From Marisimplicoccus sp964437815 (GTDB lineage Bacteria; Bacteroidota; Bacteroidia; Flavobacteriales; Flavobacteriaceae): a DNA stretch of 64,000 bases. The position numbers and the translations under genes are program-made. A model generated the notes under the pieces. It did no database searches and had not been told where the DNA came from. It saw nothing but the letters and a program-made list of their open reading frames with translations. The DNA is taken from the NCBI GenBank assembly GCA_964437815.1, contig CAYTIE010000002.1:1-64000 (forward strand), written 5' to 3'. Below are positions 55,345 through 63,803 of this stretch, piece after piece. Every line of letters starts with the position of its first letter. Position 1 is the first letter of the stretch.

Positions 55345-56046
55345 ATGCAACTGAAGAAGAACCCTAAAGCTGATTTAAATAAAAACAGAAGCCTTTATTT
55401 TGTTATAGGTCTCGCGTCTGTTTTATTTATTACTTGGCAAGCTATTGAGTCAAAAACATATGAAACAAAATATGATTATGAAGCTTTAAATGTTAATGAT
55501 GACGATGACGAAGAGATTCCAATTACTGAACAGTTAAAACAACCTCCACCACCTCCGCCACCTCCACCAGCACCTGAAATTATTGAAGTTGTTGAGGATG
55601 AAGAAGAGGTAGAAGAAACTATTATTGAATCAACAGAATCTGATGAGGAAATGGTTATTGAAGATATTGAGGTTGAAGATGAGTTTGATGATATTGAAGT
55701 TCCATTTGCAGTTATTGAAGATGTGCCAATTTATCCTGGATGTGAGAGAGTTCCAAAATCTCAAAGAAGAACTTGCTTCCAAGATAAAATTAATCAGCAT
55801 ATAAAAAGAAACTTTAGGTATCCTGAAATTGCCCAAGAAATGGGAATTCAAGGTAGAGTTTATGTAAACTTTATTATTGGAAGAGATGGGGTAATTACTA
55901 ATATTAGAATGAGAGGACCTGACAAGAACCTTGAAAATGAGGCAGGAAGAATTATAGGTCGATTGCCAAAGATGACTCCTGGTAAACAAAGAGGGAGACC
56001 AGTAAGAGTTCCATTTAGTATCCCAATAACTTTTAGACTTCAGTAG
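55345..56046 (+). CDS. tonB: TonB-like energy transducer
   Basis: The 233-residue protein transmits proton-motive force to outer-membrane TonB-dependent receptors. An N-terminal helix (residues ~17-34) has the flavobacterial pattern RSLYFVIGLASVLFITW. A run of nine prolines, then an acidic linker rich in Glu/Val, leads to a C-terminal TonB domain (~residues 150-233) with YPEIAQEMGIQGRVYV. In Flavobacteriales it usually follows gcvH with a VanZ gene between; the VanZ gene is missing here. No ExbB/ExbD is adjacent. Confidence 0.92.
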   Translation: MQLKKNPKADLNKNRSLYFVIGLASVLFITWQAIESKTYETKYDYEALNVNDDDDEEIPITEQLKQPPPPPPPPPAPEIIEVVEDEEEVEETIIESTESDEEMVIEDIEVEDEFDDIEVPFAVIEDVPIYPGCERVPKSQRRTCFQDKINQHIKRNFRYPEIAQEMGIQGRVYVNFIIGRDGVITNIRMRGPDKNLENEAGRIIGRLPKMTPGKQRGRPVRVPFSIPITFRLQ

Positions 56047-56108
56047 ACATTTTTTTATTTGTCCTAAATTAAGTCTTATGTCACAAACTTTTAAAAAAGT
56101 ATGTATTT

Positions 56109-56966
56109 ATGGTTAATACTATTCTTGAATTAACTAAATATAGACTTTCCTTAAGTGTAATATTTTCTTCCATTGCTGGATATCTAATCGCAATCGACTA
56201 TTTTTCAGTTGAAACTTTTTCTCTTCTTTTATTTGGAGGCTTTTTTCTCGTAGGGGCATCAAATGGATTTAATCAAATAATCGAAAAAGAAAGAGATGCT
56301 TTAATGGATAGAACTAAAAATCGTCCATTACCACTTGGTAAGATAAGTCTAAAATCAGCTTCTTTTATTTGCTTAGTTATGATTTTTTCAGGTATAGTTT
56401 TGTTATATCTGATTAATTTTAGAACTGCTTTTTTTGGTTTAATATCAGCACTTATATATATTTTTATTTATACTCCTCTTAAAACTAGGACACCTTTATG
56501 TGTTTTTTTTGGTGCTATTCCAGGAGCTATTCCATTTATGCTTGGATGGGTAGCGGCAACAAATAAATTTGGAATTGAACCAGGAGTTCTTTTTATGATT
56601 CAATTTTTTTGGCAATTCCCTCATTTTTGGGCAATAGGATGGCTATCAGATGATGATTATAAAAAAGCAGGATTTAAAATGCTTCCAACGGGAAAAAAGG
56701 ATAAGTCAACGGCATTTCAAATAGTCTTCTATACTATCTGGACAATATTAGTATCTCTGATTCCTTTGTCAGGGTTTTCAGGTTCATTCAGTATAGGCTA
56801 TATATCTGGGTTAATAATTTTCTTAGCAGGACTATTTATGTTATCTAGATCTATAAAGCTAATGTTATATATGAATAATTTAAATGCTGCAAGGCTTAAA
56901 TATGCAAGTATCTTTTATTTAACTTTTATTCAAATTATATTTGTCCTCGATAAATTTATAATCTAA
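56109..56966 (+). CDS. ctaB: protoheme IX farnesyltransferase (heme O synthase)
   Basis: The 285-residue UbiA-family prenyltransferase attaches farnesyl to heme B to give heme O, the precursor of heme A for the oxidase. About eight helices are seen. The Asp-rich prenyl-diphosphate motif is NQIIEKERDALMDRTKNRP, and the second is SDDDYKKAGFKMLP. It overlaps the next gene by one base (TAATG), opening the oxidase accessory operon. Confidence 0.95.
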   Translation: MVNTILELTKYRLSLSVIFSSIAGYLIAIDYFSVETFSLLLFGGFFLVGASNGFNQIIEKERDALMDRTKNRPLPLGKISLKSASFICLVMIFSGIVLLYLINFRTAFFGLISALIYIFIYTPLKTRTPLCVFFGAIPGAIPFMLGWVAATNKFGIEPGVLFMIQFFWQFPHFWAIGWLSDDDYKKAGFKMLPTGKKDKSTAFQIVFYTIWTILVSLIPLSGFSGSFSIGYISGLIIFLAGLFMLSRSIKLMLYMNNLNAARLKYASIFYLTFIQIIFVLDKFII

Positions 56967-57580
56967 TGTCTGATAAACTTGAAATAGATTTAAAAAATAG
57001 GAAAGCTAAAAAGATGATGCTTTGGTTTGGAATGATTAGCATAACTATGACCTTTGCTGGCTTAACAAGTGCTTTTATAGTTAGTAGTAGTAGACCTGAT
57101 TGGTTAGATTCTTTTTCTTTACCATCATGGTTTTTAATCAGTACTTTCTCAATCGTACTTAGCAGTGTTTTTTTTCAGTTAGCAAAATTTAACTTGGATA
57201 AATATGTTGGAAATGCTTTGACAGAAAACGTTAATTTATATCTACATAAAAAAAACATAAATATATATTTATGTTTGACAGCAATTCTAGCAATAATTTT
57301 TGTTATCTCCCAATTTTTGGGATTTGAAGAAATAATTTCACTTGGGTTTTATTTTACAGGCCCAGGAAGTTCAGTTACTACTTCTTACATATACGTCTTA
57401 GTTCTATTACATTTACTACATCTATTTGCAGGGATAATTGTTTTATCTATAGTAATAATAAGATTCAACAATCAAAAATATGAGAAAAGTAAATTAGGTT
57501 TTGAATTAGCATTAATATTCTGGCACTTTCTTGGTGCTTTATGGATATATTTATTCCTTTTTATTAAATACTTCAGTTAA
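56966..57580 (+). CDS. cytochrome c oxidase subunit III-like protein (short)
   Basis: The 204-residue membrane protein has five helices, fitting the CoxC/CyoC superfamily with the first two helices absent. The Glu-containing helix and the final WHFLGALWIYLF match subunit III ends. In Bacteroidota a short and a long subunit III gene stand in tandem. It is coupled to ctaB and followed 36 nt later by the long copy. Confidence 0.88.
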   Translation: MSDKLEIDLKNRKAKKMMLWFGMISITMTFAGLTSAFIVSSSRPDWLDSFSLPSWFLISTFSIVLSSVFFQLAKFNLDKYVGNALTENVNLYLHKKNINIYLCLTAILAIIFVISQFLGFEEIISLGFYFTGPGSSVTTSYIYVLVLLHLLHLFAGIIVLSIVIIRFNNQKYEKSKLGFELALIFWHFLGALWIYLFLFIKYFS

Positions 57581-57587
57581 AATATTA

Positions 57588-57595
57588 TAAATTTG
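57588..57595 (+). promoter_or_regulatory. -7 box before long subunit III gene
   Basis: TAAATTTG, a perfect -7 motif, lies 21 nt before the ATG at 57617. The -33 region has only T-runs. It could be an internal promoter of the oxidase operon. Confidence 0.4.
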
Positions 57596-57616
57596 TATCG
57601 AAAAATTTTGCCCTAG

Positions 57617-58600
57617 ATGCAAGCATCATCAGCGATATCAAACACAAATACATCAGGATCATGGGGGGGAGGATCAAAACCTTTGGTTGCAGGTTATGGA
57701 AAGTTAATGATGTGGTGGTTTATTGTTTCTGATGCTTTGACTTTTTCTGGATTTCTTGTTTCTTATGGGTTTTCTAGATTTAAAAATATCGATTCTTGGC
57801 CAATAGCTGATGAAGTATTTACTCACTTTCCATTTCTACATGGAGTAGATGCACCAATGTATTATGTTGCATTGATGACATTTATTCTAATCTTTTCTTC
57901 TGTTACAATGGTTCTAGCTGTTGATGCAGGTCACCATAATAATAAAAACAGGGTAGCATTCTATATGTTACTTACAATAATAGGTGGAGCAGTTTTTGTT
58001 GGATCTCAAGCCTGGGAATGGAAAAACTTTATTAAAGGAGAGTATGGAGCAGTTGAACTTCAAACTGGAAAGATTTTACAATTCTATGATCTTGAACATA
58101 ACAAAAGAATACCTATAGATGAATTTGCAGTATCTCTAACTCAAGAGAGACTTACACATGATGATAATGTTGGATTGTGGTATGTTGAGGAATCAAAATT
58201 ACCAGAAATAACTTTAGATGAGGTTTTAGAAGGCTTTAATCGTAATACAAATATTACTGTTAGAATTGAAGCGATTGATGATAAGGGAAAGAAAATTATC
58301 TTAGGTAGAGAGGAAGCAGAAGTAGCTATAAGTTCGGCAACAAGAGTAGTTAAAGGTGCAAACTTATATAGAAATGAATATGGGAACCCATTATTTGCCG
58401 ATTTCTTTTTCTTTATAACAGGGTTTCATGGATTTCACGTATTCTCAGGAGTTATTATAAACATTATAATTTTTATAAATGTATTACTAGGCACATATGA
58501 GAGAAGAGGTCATTATGATATGATTGAAAAAGTTGGTCTTTATTGGCACTTTGTAGATTTAGTATGGGTATTTGTATTTACATTCTTTTATTTAGTATAA
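57617..58600 (+). CDS. coxC: cytochrome c oxidase subunit III (long)
   Basis: The 327-residue subunit has five or six helices. A soluble insert of about 110 residues (~145-250), containing the Glu/Asp-rich stretch LEGFNRNTNIT, splits the helices; this is usual in Bacteroidota. GFHGFHVFSGV and LYWHFVDLVWVFVF are subunit III signatures. It is followed immediately by the subunit IV gene. Confidence 0.93.
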   Translation: MQASSAISNTNTSGSWGGGSKPLVAGYGKLMMWWFIVSDALTFSGFLVSYGFSRFKNIDSWPIADEVFTHFPFLHGVDAPMYYVALMTFILIFSSVTMVLAVDAGHHNNKNRVAFYMLLTIIGGAVFVGSQAWEWKNFIKGEYGAVELQTGKILQFYDLEHNKRIPIDEFAVSLTQERLTHDDNVGLWYVEESKLPEITLDEVLEGFNRNTNITVRIEAIDDKGKKIILGREEAEVAISSATRVVKGANLYRNEYGNPLFADFFFFITGFHGFHVFSGVIINIIIFINVLLGTYERRGHYDMIEKVGLYWHFVDLVWVFVFTFFYLV

Positions 58601-58601
58601 C

Positions 58602-58985
58602 ATGGCAGAACATCTACATAAACTGGAAATTTTTAGAGGACTAATTAAGTTCAAATCAAATCAACAAAAAATATGGGGAGTTCTTGTATTCCTTTCTATT
58701 GTAACTGCTTGTGAGGTTGCGCTTGGTATACTAAAACCGGAGATATTATTAAACAAATTTATTGGCCTTAAACTAATAAATTGGATGTTTGTTATAATGA
58801 CTATAATTAAGGCATATTATATTACTTGGGACTTTATGCATATAAGAGATGAAAAACCATTCCTTAAAAACACTATAGTTGTTCCCTTACTAATTTTGAT
58901 TCCATTCTTACTCTTCATTTTATTAATTGAAGGCTCATATATTTTTGATGTTATGTTAGGTGGATTTAAAAGCTGGAATTTTTGA
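58602..58985 (+). CDS. cytochrome c oxidase subunit IV
   Basis: The 127-residue protein has three membrane helices (COX4_pro family), with YYITWDFMHIRDEKPFL as its conserved loop. It stabilises the oxidase. Its stop TGA shares a base with the ATG of the next gene. Confidence 0.9.
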   Translation: MAEHLHKLEIFRGLIKFKSNQQKIWGVLVFLSIVTACEVALGILKPEILLNKFIGLKLINWMFVIMTIIKAYYITWDFMHIRDEKPFLKNTIVVPLLILIPFLLFILLIEGSYIFDVMLGGFKSWNF

Positions 58986-59641
58986 TGAAAAAAAGTATTC
59001 AGAAGTATTTAATTCTTAGCTTTCTATTCTTTTTCCCAATCTTTATATATATTTTTCTAGCTTCAGGAATAAACAATTTTGCAAAACTTCCTATTCTAAC
59101 TACAAATGTTTTGGATATTGAAAATATTAAAGGCAATGAGAAAGGAATAACACTAAAAGATAATATATCAATTCTCGGTTTTTGGGGGGGAGATATCAAT
59201 TTAAGAAAATCAGAAGCATTAAATTTGAATCAAAAAATTTATAAAAGATTTTATCAGTTTCAAGATTTTCAATTTGTATTTCTAACTACAAAAGACCAAG
59301 AAAAAAACATTGATAATCTTAAAGAAGAATTAAGAAGAGGAGTTGGAACAGATCTTGAAAAATGGAATTTTATTTTTACTGATGAAAGTGAAATTCAGAA
59401 AATTTATAATAGTCTTTCTACAGATTTTGAGCTATCAGAAGAAAATAGCACTCCTTATGTGTTTATTATAGATCGATATCTAAATCTTAGAGGTAGAGAT
59501 GATGATGAGGATATTGGAAAATTATATGGTTTTAATGCTGAGTCTGTAGCAGAGATAAACAATAAAATGGTTGATGATGTTAAAATTATTTTGGCTGAAT
59601 ATAGACTTGCTTTAAAGAAAAATGATTCTTTATTTAAATGA
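58985..59641 (+). CDS. membrane-anchored protein of the oxidase cluster, thioredoxin-like
   Basis: The 218-residue protein starts at the ATG at 58985, overlapping the subunit IV stop. One N-terminal helix anchors a soluble part with a thioredoxin-like pattern (ISILGFWGG; PYVFIIDRYLNLRGR). There is no CxxxC, so copper binding like SCO is unlikely. The gene is regularly found between subunit IV and SCO in flavobacteria; its role in oxidase assembly is inferred from position only. Confidence 0.75.
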   Translation: MKKSIQKYLILSFLFFFPIFIYIFLASGINNFAKLPILTTNVLDIENIKGNEKGITLKDNISILGFWGGDINLRKSEALNLNQKIYKRFYQFQDFQFVFLTTKDQEKNIDNLKEELRRGVGTDLEKWNFIFTDESEIQKIYNSLSTDFELSEENSTPYVFIIDRYLNLRGRDDDEDIGKLYGFNAESVAEINNKMVDDVKIILAEYRLALKKNDSLFK

Positions 59642-60339
59642 AAAAAATTGGTAAAAAAAATACTGGCCTTTTAATAATTATTATTCTTTTTGGAATCTAT
59701 TCAATACCAAAGATTATAGATAGATTATCAAATGAGAGTATTATAGATACTAATCGACTTCACCAGAATGATGAATTATCTTTTCTTAAAATTGAAGGAG
59801 AAGATAGAAGAGTCCCCGATTTTGTTTTAATTAATCAAGATTCACTTTTTATAAGTAATGATGATCTTTTAGGTAAAGTTTATGTTTTAGAGTTTTTCTT
59901 TAGTAGATGTCCTGATATCTGTATAGAGATGAATAAGAATATGAAAAAATTAGATGATAAATTTGGTGATTTAGATAATTTTGGGATTGTCTCTATTACA
60001 ATAGACCCTGGTCATGATACTCCAATTATTTTAAAAAAATATTCTGAAAATTTAGAGGTAAAATCTAAAGATTGGCACTTTTTGACTGGAGATCGTAATT
60101 ATATTTATGATCTAGCAAATAAAGGATTTAATATTTATGCTAATGAAAATCCAAATTTTGCAGGAGGGTTTGAACATCAAGGATATTTTGCATTAATAGA
60201 TAAGCAAGGATATATAAGATCTAGAAATGACGATTATGGTAATCCAATATTATATTACCTTGGCATTGATGATCAAAGTATAGATTTGCAAGGAATCGAT
60301 ATGTTAGAATATGATATTCAAAAATTGATTAATGAATAA
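59638..60339 (+). CDS. SCO1/SenC copper chaperone of the oxidase cluster
   Basis: The 233-residue protein has an N-terminal anchor and a thioredoxin-fold domain with the copper motif CPDIC and the third ligand His in FEHQGYF. It loads copper into the CuA site of CoxB. ATGA overlap couples it to the gene before, and it overlaps the next by 8 nt. It is a paralogue of the protein at 1692-2357. Confidence 0.93.
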   Translation: MKKIGKKNTGLLIIIILFGIYSIPKIIDRLSNESIIDTNRLHQNDELSFLKIEGEDRRVPDFVLINQDSLFISNDDLLGKVYVLEFFFSRCPDICIEMNKNMKKLDDKFGDLDNFGIVSITIDPGHDTPIILKKYSENLEVKSKDWHFLTGDRNYIYDLANKGFNIYANENPNFAGGFEHQGYFALIDKQGYIRSRNDDYGNPILYYLGIDDQSIDLQGIDMLEYDIQKLINE

Positions 60340-60871
60340 ACCTGAAACAGCATCTAATAAAAAATTAAAGTATAGAGGCTTAATTATACTTATTTCAGTT
60401 TTAATTCCTGCTGTTGTAGTTGTTCTTTTATTTGTTCGAATTGAATCTATCCCCCCATTAAAATTCTTGCCACCAATTTATGCAACTATTAATGGGTTGA
60501 CAGCAGTGCTTCTAATTTTGGCATATAGATCAATACTAAACAAAAATGTAAAAAGACATGAATTATTAATGAAAATCTCAATTGGATTATCTGTTGTTTT
60601 TCTTGTGATGTATGTTTTATATCATATGACTACAGATCCAACACCTTTTGGAGGTGAAGGTTTGATTAGATACATTTACTTTTTTATTTTAATAACACAT
60701 ATAACTCTTTCTGTTTTTATAATTCCAATGGTTCTAGTAACTTATGTTAGAGCAATATCTAAGATGTTTGATAAGCATAAGAAAATAGCAAGAGTTACTT
60801 TCCCTATTTGGTTATATATTGCAGTAACTGGTGTAATTGTTTACTTAATGATATCACCATATTATACTTAA
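60332..60871 (+). CDS. DUF420 membrane protein
   Basis: The 179-residue protein has five helices; the family (DUF420) is linked to heme-copper oxidase genes (CtaM-like) and assists oxidase assembly in Bacillus. FLPPIYATINGLTAVLLILAY and the paired His in RHELLMK and THITLSVF are the visible family marks. It overlaps the SCO gene. Confidence 0.9.
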   Translation: MNKPETASNKKLKYRGLIILISVLIPAVVVVLLFVRIESIPPLKFLPPIYATINGLTAVLLILAYRSILNKNVKRHELLMKISIGLSVVFLVMYVLYHMTTDPTPFGGEGLIRYIYFFILITHITLSVFIIPMVLVTYVRAISKMFDKHKKIARVTFPIWLYIAVTGVIVYLMISPYYT

Positions 60872-60873
60872 CA

Positions 60874-61086
60874 ATGAAAAAAATATTTTTAATTATTATT
60901 TTGTTCTTCATTTTTACTATAGACTCTTATTCTCAATGTTCTATGTTAAGTGCTATAATGGAATCAGAGCAAGCTTATGATTCAGCAAAGAGTCTTAATA
61001 ATGGAATAGTATACTTAATGGCTCTGCCATATATTATGGTATTCGTAATAATTTGGATTATTTATAACACAAATAAGGTTAAATAA
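60874..61086 (+). CDS. small membrane protein at end of oxidase operon
   Basis: The 70-residue product starts at the ATG at 60874, two bases after the DUF420 stop. A signal peptide (to SYSQ), then QCSMLSAIMESE, then one helix (YLMALPYIMVFVIIWIIY). Relatives I know from flavobacteria at this place have QCAMC, a CxxC; here the second Cys is Leu. Function unknown. Confidence 0.75.
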   Translation: MKKIFLIIILFFIFTIDSYSQCSMLSAIMESEQAYDSAKSLNNGIVYLMALPYIMVFVIIWIIYNTNKVK

Positions 61087-61111
61087 TAATAAAATATTTT
61101 TTAAAAAAAAA

Positions 61112-61163
61112 TAATGTAACCTTTGCTTCTCTAAAAAAAAAATGATAAGTTTGCGTTACATTA
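61112..61163 (+). promoter_or_regulatory. promoter framed by a 9-bp inverted repeat (putative operator)
   Basis: TTTG (61122-61125), a 20-nt spacer and TAAGTTTG (61146-61153) form a full Bacteroidota promoter. TAATGTAAC (61112-61120) and its exact inverse GTTACATTA (61155-61163) stand just outside the -33 box and just after the -7 box. The arrangement looks like an operator. The HTH protein of the same transcript is the natural candidate. Confidence 0.65.
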
Positions 61164-61180
61164 ATATAAAATAAAAATAA

Positions 61181-61597
61181 ATGGAAAATTTTATGCACAG
61201 CTTAGGAGTACTTATTCCAATATTAGCAGTATCCCTTCCTGCAATAATAATTTGGATAGTATTTGCTTATAACACAAGGGATAGTAAAAACAAATATGAT
61301 GCTATTATTACAGCTAGTCAAAACCTTAAGAACCCTGAAGACATTAAAGAGCTGCTTGAAAGTTTAAAGGATAAAAAAACAAAATCATCTCTTGATCTAA
61401 GAAGAAGTGGCATAGTTACAATTTTTGTTGGAATTGGTTTATTCTGTCTTGGTTATTATGGACTTGGAAGTGATGTAGTATATGGTGTTGGTTTACTAGT
61501 AGCGTTTATTGGAGTAGGCCAGATGATTGCAGGATATATATATCCAAATCAAACAGAGGAAATCAATAAAGCAGTTGAAAATTTCGAAAAAAAATAG
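61181..61597 (+). CDS. DUF6249-like small membrane protein
   Basis: The 138-residue protein has an N-terminal helix (residues ~8-29), a soluble helical segment with ELLESLKDKKTK, and two further helices (~78-120). The layout fits the DUF6249 type of Bacteroidota membrane proteins, often next to a small HTH gene. It shares the promoter at 61122 with that gene, which starts 3 nt downstream of its stop. Confidence 0.7.
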   Translation: MENFMHSLGVLIPILAVSLPAIIIWIVFAYNTRDSKNKYDAIITASQNLKNPEDIKELLESLKDKKTKSSLDLRRSGIVTIFVGIGLFCLGYYGLGSDVVYGVGLLVAFIGVGQMIAGYIYPNQTEEINKAVENFEKK

Positions 61598-61600
61598 CGT

Positions 61601-61813
61601 TTGGGAAGAGATCATAAAAAGCTTAAAAACAAACTTGAGGAACTTAGAAAATCTGCTGGCTTAACACAACAAGAGCTTTCAGAGAGTGCTGAGGTTTCAA
61701 GAAAAAGTATAAATGCAATTGAAAATGGAGTTTATATTCCATCAACTGTTCTTGCATTGAAAATTGCAAAAACTCTTAAATGTAACGTTAAAGATCTTTT
61801 TCAATTACCTTAA
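61601..61813 (+). CDS. small HTH transcription regulator (Cro/CI type)
   Basis: The 70-residue protein starts at TTG (61601) and is almost only an HTH_3 domain (residues 9-65): LRKSAGLTQQELSESAEVSRKSINAIENG. It resembles YozG-type regulators. The gene follows the membrane protein 3 nt after its stop. It likely binds the inverted repeat at its own promoter; this is inference. Confidence 0.9.
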   Translation: MGRDHKKLKNKLEELRKSAGLTQQELSESAEVSRKSINAIENGVYIPSTVLALKIAKTLKCNVKDLFQLP

Positions 61814-61882
61814 ATTTGTTAACATAATAATAACATATGAGCTGGTATAATCAATATAATTTTTAATTAATTTCGCGGTGTT

Positions 61883-62581
61883 TTGATAGAAATAAAAAAT
61901 TTACATAAGTCTTATGAAATGGGTGCCAACTCATTACATGTTTTAAAAGGAATTAATTTTTCTGTTAAGGATGGTGAGTTAGTTGCAATTATGGGATCAT
62001 CAGGTTCTGGAAAATCTACTTTATTAAATATTTTAGGAATGTTAGATACATCTGATGCTGGAACATATGATTTGGATAAAATCAGAATTGCAAATATGGG
62101 TGAGACAAAGGCAGCAAATTATAGAAACAAATTTTTAGGATTTGTCTTTCAATCTTTTAACTTGATTAATTATAAAAGTGCTCTTGAGAATGTTTCTTTA
62201 CCACTATATTACCAAGGCCTAAAAAGAAAAGACAGACAAAAGATAGGACTTGAGTATCTCGATAAAGTTGGTCTTAAAGAGTGGTCTCACCATTTACCAA
62301 GTGAGCTGTCAGGTGGACAGAAACAAAGGGTAGCAATTGCTCGTGCTATGGCTTCAAATCCAAAAGTTCTTTTAGCTGATGAACCAACTGGTGCTCTTGA
62401 TTCAACAACATCAAAAGAGGTAATGGCTATAATACAAAGAATAAATAATGAAGGCAAGACTATTCTTGTAGTAACACATGAACATGATATCGCTAATATG
62501 TGTAAAAGAATTGTACATCTTAGAGATGGTATTATAGTAGAGGATAAAAAAATTAAACAAAATATAATTAAAGATGTTTAA
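61883..62581 (+). CDS. ABC transporter ATPase (MacB/LolD type)
   Basis: The 232-residue ATPase starts at TTG (61883), MIEIKNLHKSYEM. Walker A is GSSGSGKST, Q-loop VFQSFNL, signature LSGGQKQR, Walker B VLLADEPTGALD and the His switch VTHEHD. It powers two permeases downstream. In MacB-like systems mechanical force drives export or lipoprotein release. It overlaps the permease by 8 nt. Confidence 0.95.
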   Translation: MIEIKNLHKSYEMGANSLHVLKGINFSVKDGELVAIMGSSGSGKSTLLNILGMLDTSDAGTYDLDKIRIANMGETKAANYRNKFLGFVFQSFNLINYKSALENVSLPLYYQGLKRKDRQKIGLEYLDKVGLKEWSHHLPSELSGGQKQRVAIARAMASNPKVLLADEPTGALDSTTSKEVMAIIQRINNEGKTILVVTHEHDIANMCKRIVHLRDGIIVEDKKIKQNIIKDV

Positions 62582-63803
62582 CCTGGAGCGTTGGATTGAG
62601 ATATATCAGTCAATAAAAAAAAATAAATTAAGAGCTATATTATCTGGTTTTACAGTATCTCTAGGAATTCTTCTTTTTATTATACTTTTTGGTCTTGGAG
62701 AAGGATTAAAGAATTCATATCAAGATTTATTTTTAGATCAATCAAATAATGTAGTTTTTGTTTTTCCTGGAAAAACAACAAAGCCCTTTGGAGGCTTTAA
62801 ATCAAATAGAAGAATTGAATTTGACAATAGTGATATTCAGGAAATAAGTAAACAATTCGAATCAAGAATTGAATACATTAATCCTAGAATTAGTTCTAGT
62901 GAAATAATTTCTTACAAGCTTGAATCCTACAGTTTTTCAATCGAAGCTGTTGCACCTTCTAATCAATACATAGAAAATCATGTTTTAATGAAAGGGAGGT
63001 ACTTAAATGAAAAAGATATTAATGAAAAATCTAAAGTAACTGTAATAGGAAGGCTTGTAGCTAGAGATATATTTAAACAAGAGGACCCTATAGGAAAGTT
63101 TATTAATATTGGTTCTAGATCATTTAAAGTTGTTGGAGTTTTTCAAGATACTGGAGGAGATGTAGAGGAAAGCAAGCTTTTTATGCCCTATACAACTCGT
63201 CAACAAATTTTAATGGGTTCAGATAAAATAGGGAATATAGCTTTAACTTTTAACCCTGAAATAGGAGCATCTGGTGCAGTCAAATTAGGTGATGATATAA
63301 AGAAATTTTTAAAGACAAAAAAATCAATTGATCCAACTGACCCTAGTGGTCTTTTTATAAGAAATGTAGCTGATGAATTTGAAAGATCAATGCAGTTTGC
63401 AGGAGTACTACAAATTATAGTGACATTTGTTGGAATAGGAACTTTACTTGCAGGGATAATAGGAATTTCTAATATAATGGTATTTATAGTTAAAGAAAGA
63501 ACCAAAGAACTTGGTATAAGAAAAGCATTAGGAGCATCTCCTAGTGAGGTAATAAAAATGATTATAACTGAATCAATTTTTATTACTGCGGTTTCTGGTG
63601 TTTTTGGAATGGTTGCAGGAATTATATTATTGAATTCAGTGGATACTGGACTTCATGAATACTTTATAACTAGACCGGGAGTTAACTTTAGTCTAGCTAT
63701 ATCAGCTACTATAGTATTAATCGTATTTGGAGTAGTTGCAGGATATATTCCAGCAAAAAGAGCTGCTGAAATTAAACCCATTGTTGCGTTAAGAGATGAA
63801 TAG
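62574..63803 (+). CDS. ABC transporter permease (MacB family)
   Basis: The 409-residue permease has an N-terminal helix (~20-42), a periplasmic MacB_PCD domain (~45-270) and three helices in the FtsX domain (~280-400) with GISNIMVFIVKERTKELGIRK (conserved FtsX motif). It overlaps the next permease by 8 nt. Confidence 0.94.
   Translation: MFNLERWIEIYQSIKKNKLRAILSGFTVSLGILLFIILFGLGEGLKNSYQDLFLDQSNNVVFVFPGKTTKPFGGFKSNRRIEFDNSDIQEISKQFESRIEYINPRISSSEIISYKLESYSFSIEAVAPSNQYIENHVLMKGRYLNEKDINEKSKVTVIGRLVARDIFKQEDPIGKFINIGSRSFKVVGVFQDTGGDVEESKLFMPYTTRQQILMGSDKIGNIALTFNPEIGASGAVKLGDDIKKFLKTKKSIDPTDPSGLFIRNVADEFERSMQFAGVLQIIVTFVGIGTLLAGIIGISNIMVFIVKERTKELGIRKALGASPSEVIKMIITESIFITAVSGVFGMVAGIILLNSVDTGLHEYFITRPGVNFSLAISATIVLIVFGVVAGYIPAKRAAEIKPIVALRDE

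Noticed and set aside
55535..55580. Proline-run coding sequence in tonB as a simple-sequence artefact
   Set aside because: A proline-rich, then acidic, periplasm-spanning linker is expected in TonB proteins.
61181..61813. Membrane protein plus HTH pair as a toxin-antitoxin module
   Set aside because: The membrane protein has three helices and a soluble segment without toxin features, and such pairs are common non-toxic genes in Bacteroidota; no evidence for toxicity.
61811..61818. TAAATTTG as a -7 box for the ABC operon
   Set aside because: It includes the stop codon of the HTH gene, lies 65 nt before the ABC start, and has no -33 partner.
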